Of a stretch of 64,000 bases of DNA, positions 25,835 through 33,078 are shown one piece after another. Position 1 is the stretch's first letter; every line of letters starts with the position of its first letter. This DNA is from an archaeon (lineage in GTDB: Archaea > Thermoproteota > Nitrososphaeria > Nitrososphaerales > Gagatemarchaeaceae). The notes beneath the pieces were generated by a model that worked only from the letters and a program-made list of their open reading frames with translations, had not been told where the DNA came from and did not search any database. The DNA is taken from positions 1 to 64,000 of the forward strand of contig JAKAOG010000004.1 of assembly GCA_021823325.1 (NCBI GenBank), given 5' to 3'. The translations under genes were made by a program, and so were the position numbers.

Positions 25835-26047
25835 CTACATACAAGCGCGAATGCCCTGTTTGAGCGGGGCCAGGTTTAGTTTGTGACTGAAGCTCACCAA
25901 TCTTCCCCGGTAGTCGTCGACTTCCACCAGACGTTCCTTTTTGATAACCGTGGCTCCGCAGCTAGCAGAATTGCCAGTTTTGGAACATGCCCGAGACCGG
26001 ATGCCTTTGCTCCTTCGGTAGTTTAAAAAGCCCCGACGGCTGACCAA
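25835..26047 (-). CDS. doubtful small ORF, possible zinc-ribbon fragment
   Basis: The frame could encode up to 70 residues. Its C-terminal half looks protein-like (KKERLVEVDDYRGRLVSFSHKLN) after a Cys-rich stretch with two cysteines. The first 15 codons overlap the promoter of the divergent aIF2-gamma gene, so a real start would have to be further in, where no ATG/GTG/TTG exists at the right place. It may be a degenerate gene or one with an unusual start. Confidence 0.25.
   Translation of the reverse strand: MVSRRGFLNYRRSKGIRSRACSKTGNSASCGATVIKKERLVEVDDYRGRLVSFSHKLNLAPLKQGIRACM
26021..26030 (+). promoter_or_regulatory. TATA box of the aIF2-gamma operon
   Basis: The sequence gtttaaaaag is centred about 29 bases before ATG 26054, at the standard distance for leaderless transcription. 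It would drive the first genes of the translation/transcription operon. Confidence 0.7.
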
Positions 26048-26053
26048 TCTCTC

Positions 26054-27319
26054 ATGTCATCTCAAAAGCTAGTGGACCCGCCCCCTAGCACGCCATTTCT
26101 CCCGAAGCAACCTGAGGTGAACATAGGCACGTCCGGACACGTCGATCACGGGAAGACCACACTCACCCAGGCGATAACCGGGATCTGGGCCAGCGCCCAC
26201 AGCGAGGAACTGAAGCGAGGGATCACGATCAAGGTAGGTTACGCGGACGCCGCGTTCTACCGGTGCACGCAGGACCACGGGGTCGCGTCCTACTCTACCA
26301 GCGCGAAGTGCCCCGTATGCGGCAAGAAGACATCCTTCCTCAGAGCCGTAAGCTTCGTCGACTGCCCCGGCCACGAGAGCCTCATGACCAACATGCTAGC
26401 AGGGGCGTTCCTCATCGACGGTGCCCTGCTGGTCATCGCGGCCAACGAGCCGGTCCCCAAGCCGCAGACGAGGGAGCACCTTCAGGCCCTGCAGATGCTA
26501 GGCATGAAGAAGATAGTCATCGCCCAGAACAAGATCGATCTTGTCACCGACGCCGAAGCGGAGAAGAACTACGCAGCGATCCAGAAGTTCACGAAAGGGA
26601 CTGTCGCTGAGAAGGCGCCCATCGTACCGATATCTGCACAGCAGCGGCTGAACATCGATGCGCTCATCGAGGCGCTCGAAGAGGTGGTGCCGACTCCGAA
26701 AAGGGATGCGGGTGCCAGCCCCCTCATGTACGTGGTGAGGAGCTTCGACGTGAACAGACCGGGAGCGGAGGTGAAGGCGCTCTCGGGAGGGGTCCTCGGC
26801 GGGAGCCTGACCCGAGGGGAGCTCAGGGTGGGGGACGAAATCGAGCTGAAGCCAGGCATGGTGGAAGAGCGGAGCGGAAAATACGTCTCGGTGATAACCA
26901 AGGTCTCCAGCCTTCAGACAGGAGCGGGAGATGCCGATAAGGTGGGACCAGGTGGCCTCGTCGCCGTCGGGACGCATCTCGACCCGACCTTCGTAAAAGG
27001 AGACCAGATGGTCGGCAGCGTCATCGGGAAGCCCGGGTCGCTCCCGGACACGCTAGAGCACGTCACGCTGGACACCACGCTGCTGGAGACCGCGGTGGGG
27101 GCGAGCGAGATTGTGAAAGTGGACAAGGTCAGGCTGGCCGAGACGGTGCGACTGAACCTGGGCACTGCCTCGACCCTGGCGACCGCCACCTCCGTGAGGG
27201 GAGACACGATCGAGCTTGACCTGAAGAAGCCGGTGGCGATTGAGATAGGCATGCGCGCGGCTATCAGCAGGAGGATAGCCGAGAGATGGCGCCTCATCGG
27301 GTCTGGCGTACTGAAGTAG
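26054..27319 (+). CDS. eif2g: translation initiation factor aIF2, gamma subunit
   Basis: A 421-residue GTPase that carries initiator Met-tRNA to the small ribosomal subunit. G1 is GHVDHGKTTL near residue 28, G3 is DCPGHE, G4 is NKID. A zinc knuckle with CPVCG lies between G1 and G3, as is typical for aIF2-gamma, and two beta-barrel domains follow. It heads a run of seven co-directional genes (PIN, rpoE, spt4, DUF359, rps24e, rps27ae) conserved in order across many archaea. Confidence 0.97.
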   Translation: MSSQKLVDPPPSTPFLPKQPEVNIGTSGHVDHGKTTLTQAITGIWASAHSEELKRGITIKVGYADAAFYRCTQDHGVASYSTSAKCPVCGKKTSFLRAVSFVDCPGHESLMTNMLAGAFLIDGALLVIAANEPVPKPQTREHLQALQMLGMKKIVIAQNKIDLVTDAEAEKNYAAIQKFTKGTVAEKAPIVPISAQQRLNIDALIEALEEVVPTPKRDAGASPLMYVVRSFDVNRPGAEVKALSGGVLGGSLTRGELRVGDEIELKPGMVEERSGKYVSVITKVSSLQTGAGDADKVGPGGLVAVGTHLDPTFVKGDQMVGSVIGKPGSLPDTLEHVTLDTTLLETAVGASEIVKVDKVRLAETVRLNLGTASTLATATSVRGDTIELDLKKPVAIEIGMRAAISRRIAERWRLIGSGVLK

Positions 27320-27322
27320 CGC

Positions 27323-27691
27323 ATGCGCAAGGTCATCTTCGACAGCAGCTTCCTGATCGCGGTCGTCGAGAAGCCCACCACCTGGTTCGAAGACATGGTG
27401 GAAGGGATCGGGACGTTTCAGCCCGTCATGCTGAATTGCGTGAAGGAAGAGCTAGAGAAGCTCGCATCTGGTCAGGGGAGGAGGTCGAGGTCGGCGCGCG
27501 TCGCCCTGGAGCTGGCGGCGAAGTTCGCCCGGGAAAGGTGCGGAGGAGGGTCCGTGGACGACGAGATAGCGTCAGCAGCGCTTTCCTCAGGCGCCTTGGT
27601 GGCGACCATCGACGAAGAGTTGGCCCGGTCGCTACGGAGAGCCCACGGCCGAGTCGCCACCTTGAAACGAGGCAGGGTGCACCTGGACTAG
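27323..27691 (+). CDS. PIN-domain protein (Fcf1/Utp24-like)
   Basis: A 122-residue PIN-fold nuclease-like protein. Acidic residues expected in the active site are seen in IFDSSFL (residue 7), near VKEELEK, in SVDDEI and in ATIDEEL. Archaeal proteins at this operon position are Fcf1/Utp24-like PIN proteins linked to rRNA processing. The ATG is 3 bases after the aIF2-gamma stop, so they are co-transcribed. Confidence 0.82.
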   Translation: MRKVIFDSSFLIAVVEKPTTWFEDMVEGIGTFQPVMLNCVKEELEKLASGQGRRSRSARVALELAAKFARERCGGGSVDDEIASAALSSGALVATIDEELARSLRRAHGRVATLKRGRVHLD

Positions 27692-27792
27692 ACAGACCCG
27701 TTCCACAGCCCCAGTACTGCTCTCATTCCTCTCATCTCAACCAAAGATTAAAATCGCTGACCGGGCGGGGTGGCCCAGTTTCTGATTCATTC

Positions 27793-28377
27793 ATGTTCGA
27801 GCTAGTCAACCTCGAGGACGTCGTTAGAGTCCCGCCTGATCGTTTCGGCTCACCGCTTGAGAAGGTCGCCATGGACCTCCTGAAGCTGAAGTATGAGAGC
27901 ACCATAAACCCCGACCACGGCTACCTGGTCCTGGTAACCAAGGTCGACGTGGACAAGGTCGGCAAGATCATCGCTGGTGACGGGGCGACCTACCACAGGG
28001 TGAGGTTCGAGGTCCTTTCGTTCTTCCCGCTGAAGCAGGAGATAGTCGAGGGAGAGATAGTCGAGGTGACCGACTTCGGCGCCTTCGTCAGGATAGGGCC
28101 GGCCGACGCCCTCCTGCACCTCAGCCAGATCATGGACGACTACCTTACCAGCGACGTGAAGTCCGGAATCATCACCGCCTCGCAGAGCAAGAGGACGCTG
28201 AGGGTCGGGAGCAAAGTCAGGGTCAGGATCACCGCTGTCAGCCTGGGCCACGGGATAAGCATGGGGAAGATAGGAGTGACGTGCAGGCAGCCGTTCCTCG
28301 GTGCGCTCGAGTGGATCGACGACGAAGTGGCGAAGGCAGGGAAAGCGCGTAAGGCGGAAGAAAGGTCGGGGAAGTAG
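27793..28377 (+). CDS. rpoE1: DNA-directed RNA polymerase subunit E' (Rpo7)
   Basis: A 194-residue protein: an N-terminal tip domain (residues 1-80) and an S1/OB domain (about 82-170, with EGEIVEVTDFGAFVRIGP). This is the archaeal Rpb7 homologue that binds RNA on the polymerase stalk. ATG 27793 is chosen since the family starts with MFELV-type sequence; the longer frame upstream runs through the PIN gene. A possible TATA element (gattaaaat, 27746-27754) gives it an extra promoter inside the operon. Confidence 0.95.
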   Translation: MFELVNLEDVVRVPPDRFGSPLEKVAMDLLKLKYESTINPDHGYLVLVTKVDVDKVGKIIAGDGATYHRVRFEVLSFFPLKQEIVEGEIVEVTDFGAFVRIGPADALLHLSQIMDDYLTSDVKSGIITASQSKRTLRVGSKVRVRITAVSLGHGISMGKIGVTCRQPFLGALEWIDDEVAKAGKARKAEERSGK

Positions 28378-28382
28378 AAGCC

Positions 28383-28568
28383 TTGAAGGAACTGGCGTGC
28401 CGGAAATGCAGGCTGCTGACCACGGAGAAAGAGTGCCCCAACGACGGGTCGACCGAGCTTAGCAACGAGTGGTCGGGGCTGATAATAATCATCAACTCGG
28501 ACAAGTCCCAGGTCGCAAAGACCCTAGGGATCACGAAACCCGGAAGATACGCCCTCAAGGTAAGCTAA
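28383..28568 (+). CDS. spt4: transcription elongation factor Spt4 (RpoE'')
   Basis: A 61-residue zinc-ribbon protein. Two half-sites are visible: CRKC near residue 6 and a single Cys in ECPND near residue 18. The domain ends GRYALKV as in archaeal Spt4. It binds Spt5 and increases polymerase processivity. It starts at TTG 28383, six bases after rpoE1. Only three zinc-type cysteines can be seen, as in several TACK homologues. Confidence 0.92.
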   Translation: MKELACRKCRLLTTEKECPNDGSTELSNEWSGLIIIINSDKSQVAKTLGITKPGRYALKVS

Positions 28569-28572
28569 GCCC

Positions 28573-29091
28573 TTGCGCAGGGTGTACAAGCTCCCTGAAG
28601 AACTGAGGCAGAAACTAGCCGAGCCGCTCGGGATAGTCTACAGCGGCGAAGAGGTCGATGGGAAGGAGTTCAAAGCCCTGGTGGGCCACGCGCCTATGGT
28701 CATCACCGTTGGAGACAAGGTGACTGAGACACTCGGTGCCATGGGCCGGGTTCCGGACGTCCAGGTCGTGGACGGGGTGGAAAGGCGGAGTAAACGTGAC
28801 CCACCTGACGTCCCTTATCGCCGGCTGATACGGGTGAAGAACCCGGCGGGGACCATCACTTACGGGGCCATGGCCGGCATGAGGAAAGCCTTTGCCGGGG
28901 TCGAGCCGGTCAGGGTGATGGTCGAAGGTGAGGAAGACCTGATCGCGATGCTAGCCGTCGCCTTGGCCCCGATAGCGTCGGTCGTGTTCTACGGTCAGCC
29001 TGGCGTCGGGGTGGTAGCGGTCAAGGTCAACGCCGACTCGAAGTCCCGGAACAGGGCCAATCTGGCCAGAATGGGCATCAAAGAGCTCTGA
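28573..29091 (+). CDS. GTP-dependent dephospho-CoA kinase (DUF359)
   Basis: A 172-residue protein of the DUF359 family, which carries out the last step of archaeal coenzyme A synthesis using GTP. Conserved blocks are GIVYSG near residue 21, VGDKVTETL near 46, VKNPAGTIT near 85 and VEGEEDLIAMLAVALAP near 113. It starts at TTG 28573, four bases after spt4. Position between spt4 and rps24e is the standard archaeal arrangement. Confidence 0.93.
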   Translation: MRRVYKLPEELRQKLAEPLGIVYSGEEVDGKEFKALVGHAPMVITVGDKVTETLGAMGRVPDVQVVDGVERRSKRDPPDVPYRRLIRVKNPAGTITYGAMAGMRKAFAGVEPVRVMVEGEEDLIAMLAVALAPIASVVFYGQPGVGVVAVKVNADSKSRNRANLARMGIKEL

Positions 29092-29133
29092 AAGCTTCAA
29101 GTTAATATCCCCGTGGGAGTCGGGCTGTCCAGT

Positions 29134-29478
29134 TTGCCGATAGTGAAGAAGTCCGAGTCGAAAGTCCTTGACAGGTCCTCCGTCGAGCTGACCCTGGACG
29201 ACAGGGCGGGTAAGCTTTCCAGGAAGGAAGCGATAGGCCTGGTAGCGCAAGAAATGGGAGTACCCGCTGAGAACGTGGCCCTGATCAGGATGGAAGGTAA
29301 GTCAGGGACGATGAGGGTGAAGGGGACGTTTCATGTGTATGGGTCTGCCGCTTCTAAGAAGAAGGTCCACCCGTCGTACCTGGACGAGAGAGCGCTGACC
29401 AAAGAAGAGAGGGAGAAGCTGAAGCAAGAAAGGAAGAAGGCCGCGGCCCCGGCGCCCGCGCCTGAGGCGAAGAAGTAA
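29134..29478 (+). CDS. rps24e: ribosomal protein S24e
   Basis: A protein of about 114 residues with the S24e core (ELTLDDRAGKLSRKEAIGLVA, then MRVKGTFHVYGS) and a Lys/Ala/Pro-rich tail. I place the start at TTG 29134, because a ttaatatc TATA box at about 29102-29109 sits 28 bases upstream; GTG 29113 would fall too close to it. It belongs to the 30S subunit. Confidence 0.92.
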   Translation: MPIVKKSESKVLDRSSVELTLDDRAGKLSRKEAIGLVAQEMGVPAENVALIRMEGKSGTMRVKGTFHVYGSAASKKKVHPSYLDERALTKEEREKLKQERKKAAAPAPAPEAKK

Positions 29479-29480
29479 TC

Positions 29481-29750
29481 ATGTCGAAGCAGCCAGCACC
29501 CGCCCCAGCCCCTGCGCCTACTGAGGCAGCGGCGGCTCCCGTAGAGGAGAAGAAGCCTGAGAAGAAGGAGAAGCCGAGGGCCCCCAAGCGGAGGATACAG
29601 GTCTACAAGCTCTACAAGGTCGAGTCCGACTCGCTGTCAAGGTTGAGGAAGGACTGCCCAAGGTGTGGGAAAGGTTACTTCATGGCGCAGCACGGGAACC
29701 GGCTGACCTGCGGGCACTGCGGCTACACGACATATACGAAGAAGAGCTAG
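29481..29750 (+). CDS. rps27ae: ribosomal protein S27ae
   Basis: An 89-residue protein. The C-terminal 50 residues are the S27ae zinc domain with CPRC and CGHC (near residues 59 and 77). The N-terminal 35 residues are an Ala/Pro then Lys/Glu-rich extension not seen in most archaeal homologues; eukaryotes fuse ubiquitin at this end. Its stop overlaps the stop of the convergent NTase-kinase gene by four bases. Confidence 0.93.
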   Translation: MSKQPAPAPAPAPTEAAAAPVEEKKPEKKEKPRAPKRRIQVYKLYKVESDSLSRLRKDCPRCGKGYFMAQHGNRLTCGHCGYTTYTKKS

Positions 29751-31372
29751 GCATATCCGGTAAGCAGCTCTCGCAGCATTTTGGCCATGCCGGGCGTGAG
29801 GAAGGGCCTGAAGGGCCCGAAATACTTCTGTCCTTTCGCTTTCGCTATGCTGGCGGCATCCCCGCCCTTCGCGTACGAGTTGAGGAAGGCCAAGGCGATC
29901 TTCTTCATCTCTTCTTCCTTGTTCGAAAGCTTGGCTGTATAGTACAGGAACTCCGCGATGTCCCAAGCCTTGTCTCCTCCAACCACGGTCTGTTCCAGGT
30001 CCGTCAGGTAGAGGCCGTCTTGAGAGATGATCACGTTGCTTGGCTTGGCGTCTCCGAGAGCGACGCCCAACGCGTGGATTTTTCCCAGAAGCTGGCCGTA
30101 AGAAGCGACTTCTTCGACGGCGCCCTCGCCTGACCTGAAGAACTCGTTGATCCGGGAAGAGAGGGTCGGGCCGTCCACGAAGTCCTTGACGATCACCCTC
30201 TCTGCCGGGGCGACCGCCAGTATCCTCGGAACCAAGAACCCCTTCGACCTTAACGCAACCGTCATCCCATACTCCCTGTCCATTCGGGAGGCCGGGCCGG
30301 TGCTGAACCTGTTGGCTGCTGAAGCCCAGATGCCCAAAAAGGCCCACTTCAGCGAACGGATGTCGGTGTAGTTCTTCACGACAACGGACTTCTCCTTCTC
30401 CCGGCCAGAGAACGTCAGGACCCTGGTCGTCGAATATGGCTCCCCTATGTCTCGTTCACTGGTAGAGTAGGACTCGAACCCCAGCAGTCCGGCGAGCTCC
30501 CTCACCAGCAGGGCCGCGTCCGGGACCACCGAACCCTCATCGAGCTTGAGCAGAGACCTCGGCTGCTCGAGAGGCGTGAAAGGGGGAGGAGTCTCCCTCA
30601 TCCTCCTCAGCTTGGAGAGGGCTTCCCTGCTGAACACGGAGGGGCCCACCCTGCCGGCGTATCCGTGGACGGCGTACTGGGTCACGCCTCGGGCAGTGAC
30701 CGAGAAAAGAGACTGCACCTGTGTGAACGCATCCCCCTTCAGTTTCTCCGGGACCATCTTCACTCCGGAGGCGTCCGCGAGGAGGAACCCCCTCGGCTGG
30801 AGCGCCAGCGCAGCTGTCTCGAACCCCGACATGGAGATCCTCCTGTTCTCGTCACCGGCGCCGCAGGTGTAGGTGTGCACGTAGCTGTACAGCGCGGGAG
30901 GATAGATCGAGGCACGGCGATGGAGCTTGTCGAACAGGAAGTAATCATAGGGGACAAGGAGGTGCCTCCCGAACTCGCCGTAGTCGCCGGAGAGCTCGAG
31001 CAACGCCTCTACTAGCACTCTTTTCTTGTACTCCAGCTCGACCGTGCGGAAAAGCGCGGGGTTGGAGATCGGCTCATAGACGTTCAGGAGCCTCCCGATG
31101 ACGAACTCCCCGAGAAACGAGGAACGGGCATCCTGTTCCAGCATCTCCTGGTCGACTATGAGCGCTGACGCTGCGACAGGGGAGTCCAGGTATCGATACC
31201 TCACCCCTTCCCTGAACCGCTTCGAGACGATGATGACGTCGTAGTCCGAGTCCGGGCGGGAGTACCCGGCGACCTTCGACCCGTAAGCCGCGATGCCGGC
31301 GATCCTAGAAGGCTCGACCAGGCCCCCGGCAAGGTCGGTCAGGATGCGGCGCTCTTCGCCGGTTAGCCTCAA
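29747..31372 (-). CDS. nucleotidyltransferase-kinase fusion protein
   Basis: A 541-residue two-domain protein. The N-terminal part has a minimal nucleotidyltransferase signature (GSKVAGYSRPDSDYDVIIV near residue 30) with the paired Asp residues of the pol-beta fold. The C-terminal 230 residues look like a Bud32/RIO-type kinase: VVVKNY (ATP-binding Lys), LGDAKPSNVI (catalytic loop, with Gly in place of the usual His) and LTDLEQT in place of DFG. The start is TTG 31372, overlapping the TGA of the upstream gene. Bud32-like kinases commonly lie near S27ae in archaea. Substrate unknown. Confidence 0.8.
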   Translation of the reverse strand: MRLTGEERRILTDLAGGLVEPSRIAGIAAYGSKVAGYSRPDSDYDVIIVSKRFREGVRYRYLDSPVAASALIVDQEMLEQDARSSFLGEFVIGRLLNVYEPISNPALFRTVELEYKKRVLVEALLELSGDYGEFGRHLLVPYDYFLFDKLHRRASIYPPALYSYVHTYTCGAGDENRRISMSGFETAALALQPRGFLLADASGVKMVPEKLKGDAFTQVQSLFSVTARGVTQYAVHGYAGRVGPSVFSREALSKLRRMRETPPPFTPLEQPRSLLKLDEGSVVPDAALLVRELAGLLGFESYSTSERDIGEPYSTTRVLTFSGREKEKSVVVKNYTDIRSLKWAFLGIWASAANRFSTGPASRMDREYGMTVALRSKGFLVPRILAVAPAERVIVKDFVDGPTLSSRINEFFRSGEGAVEEVASYGQLLGKIHALGVALGDAKPSNVIISQDGLYLTDLEQTVVGGDKAWDIAEFLYYTAKLSNKEEEMKKIALAFLNSYAKGGDAASIAKAKGQKYFGPFRPFLTPGMAKMLRELLTGYA

Positions 31373-32055
31373 CGTCCTTTCTTCTCTTCCAGCTGTGACA
31401 CCTTTGCCAGCACCGCCGGGTCGAATTTGGTCGATGCCACGGCGCCCATCGGGAGTTTCACGCGGTTGTCTTCGGGCCCCACCCAGCGGATCGGAAGGTC
31501 CTTGGCGATCCACGCGTCGCCGACCTTCTTGTTAAGGGCCTGGTCAGCGAGGACGTCCTTGAACTTCCTGCTGATGAGCGACACCAGAGACCTGTCCGAG
31601 AAGATGAGCTTCGGCGGGATAACACGCTCAGAGTCGGCGTACGCCGCTTCATACAACGTGGTCGCCACCTCGTCGCTGACGACGTCTGTGGTGCTCAGCT
31701 TCCTCACGAGCTCGACGTAGTGGGTGAACTCGTGCGCGGCGACCGCTTCGATTGTCCCTTTGGTCCCGAACGCGGCCAAGGCCGCGGTGAACTGGACGAG
31801 GATGAGGACGCTCCCGTTGAGGGTCGTGGGGATGACCCGGGCGAAGAGCACCCCCATCTGGCCGTACTCCCCCCCCGTCTTGGACACGGGTAGGACGGGC
31901 TCGATGTAGTAGGGAGGATATTTCAGTCCGCTCGCCTTCTCGACCCTGCGAACCGCCGCCTCGAGATACTTCATCCTGGACCGGACCTTCTTGGCGATTG
32001 CCCGGGGGAGCTTTTCCTGAGCGACCGCCTGGTCGAGCAGTATCAGAGGGTCCAA
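31369..32055 (-). CDS. HExxH-motif protein, putative metallopeptidase-like
   Basis: A 228-residue soluble protein with AAHEFTHYVEL near residue 107, matching the zinc-binding HExxH pattern, and a downstream acidic stretch (SDEVATTLYEAAYADSE) that could hold a third ligand. No signal peptide is seen. It overlaps the NTase-kinase gene by 4 bases (TTGA), so the two are translationally coupled and probably act together. Peptidase activity is inferred from the motif only. Confidence 0.68.
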   Translation of the reverse strand: MDPLILLDQAVAQEKLPRAIAKKVRSRMKYLEAAVRRVEKASGLKYPPYYIEPVLPVSKTGGEYGQMGVLFARVIPTTLNGSVLILVQFTAALAAFGTKGTIEAVAAHEFTHYVELVRKLSTTDVVSDEVATTLYEAAYADSERVIPPKLIFSDRSLVSLISRKFKDVLADQALNKKVGDAWIAKDLPIRWVGPEDNRVKLPMGAVASTKFDPAVLAKVSQLEEKKGR

Positions 32056-32095
32056 CTGTTTTCCGCTGCCCCAGCGTGCATATGAACGTTGGGAG

Positions 32096-32554
32096 CTACT
32101 CCAGCATCTTGAAGTTTATCGCGGGATAGCGCCTGGATACCTCCATGAAAACCTCCGCCTGCATCACCCCAGGTATCTTCCCGATGACGTCGTAGACGGC
32201 CCTGTGCAGTTCATCCAGGGACCGTCCCCGAAGGTTCACGATGACGTCGAACCGCCCGGTAACCTCCCGTATGAGCCTGACACCGTCTACCTTCAGCACC
32301 TGCTCAAGTATGGCCTCCCTCTGCTTCGGGTCGATGTTCAGACCGGCTATCGCCGTCGCCCTCAGCCCCAGCTTTTCTTCGTCTACCACTACGGTGAACT
32401 TCTCGATGACGCCGCGCCTCTGAAGCCGCTTTATCCTGCTGTACATGACCGACAGGTTGACGTCGAGGGTCTTGCTCAGTGCAGGGACAGAAATCGACGC
32501 GTCACCGTGGAGAGCAGAGAGTATCTTCATGTCAAGGTCGTCCAGTCTGGCCAT
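32096..32554 (-). CDS. Lrp/AsnC-family transcriptional regulator
   Basis: A 152-residue regulator with an N-terminal helix-turn-helix (LDMKILSALHGDASISVPALSKTL) and a C-terminal RAM ligand-binding domain containing GRFDVIVNLRGRSLDEL. Such proteins respond to amino acids and act as octamers or dimers. ATG 32554 matches the family start. An earlier ATG at 32572 is nearer the TATA box (tttaaac, about 32590-32598) and could be the true leaderless start. Confidence 0.9.
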   Translation of the reverse strand: MARLDDLDMKILSALHGDASISVPALSKTLDVNLSVMYSRIKRLQRRGVIEKFTVVVDEEKLGLRATAIAGLNIDPKQREAILEQVLKVDGVRLIREVTGRFDVIVNLRGRSLDELHRAVYDVIGKIPGVMQAEVFMEVSRRYPAINFKMLE

Positions 32555-32647
32555 GGTCGGAGACCCATGCAATTCTAGTGATATTTTTATGTTTAAATCG
32601 GAATCTTAGTGAATTTTATTTGAGCAGACTACCCGCAACGACCGAAA

Positions 32648-33007
32648 CTATGCAGGTTTCGGGGCGTCTTCGACGCGCTTCGCGTTGACTTGGAACACCT
32701 CTTCAGTGATGGTGTTTCCGCGGACAAGCTTCCGCTTCTTGACGCCGTCCTCGTTCGTCCTATATCCCACACCCTTGGTAAGAAGGACGTAGTTCTTGCC
32801 GCCGCCCAGCGTGTCGCTGCGCATCGGGAACCCCGCCTTGTCGCTCCCCCCGGTTATCATCAGCTTCCCGCTGAGCCCGATGGAGGCCCCGTCCACGATC
32901 TCTCCTATCTTCCGTCCGACGAGCTGCTGGGCGTTGGCGTCCTTCACTTCTTGCGCCTCCGACTTACCTGTCTTGGGGTCGGAGATGACGACCTTGTAAC
33001 TGACCAT
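32648..33007 (-). CDS. rps6e: ribosomal protein S6e
   Basis: A 119-residue protein with the archaeal S6e core (VVISDPKTGKSEAQEV, GKLMITGGSDKAGFPMR, RKLVRGNTI). It is a component of the small ribosomal subunit. It is co-directional with aIF5B, Ndk and L24e, 70 bases downstream of the aIF5B stop. Confidence 0.95.
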   Translation of the reverse strand: MVSYKVVISDPKTGKSEAQEVKDANAQQLVGRKIGEIVDGASIGLSGKLMITGGSDKAGFPMRSDTLGGGKNYVLLTKGVGYRTNEDGVKKRKLVRGNTITEEVFQVNAKRVEDAPKPA

Positions 33008-33078
33008 TCGAGCAGCGCCGCTATCGGGAGGGATATAAGCAGTGGGCCGTTCGAGACTCGGGTCGAGAGCTCCGCATC

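Noticed and set aside
27755-27785. A tRNA-like stretch (gggcggggtggcccag)
   Set aside because: It resembles a 5' tRNA half, but no anticodon arm, T arm or matching acceptor follows; it is the leader region of rpoE1.
27286-27792. Extended N-terminus for RpoE running through the PIN gene
   Set aside because: The conserved RpoE start is ATG 27793 and the upstream part is another frame of the PIN gene.
31373-31513. Longer N-terminus for the nucleotidyltransferase-kinase protein
   Set aside because: Those codons lie inside the HExxH gene and give low-complexity Arg/Gly/Pro sequence; TTG 31372 couples neatly to the upstream stop.
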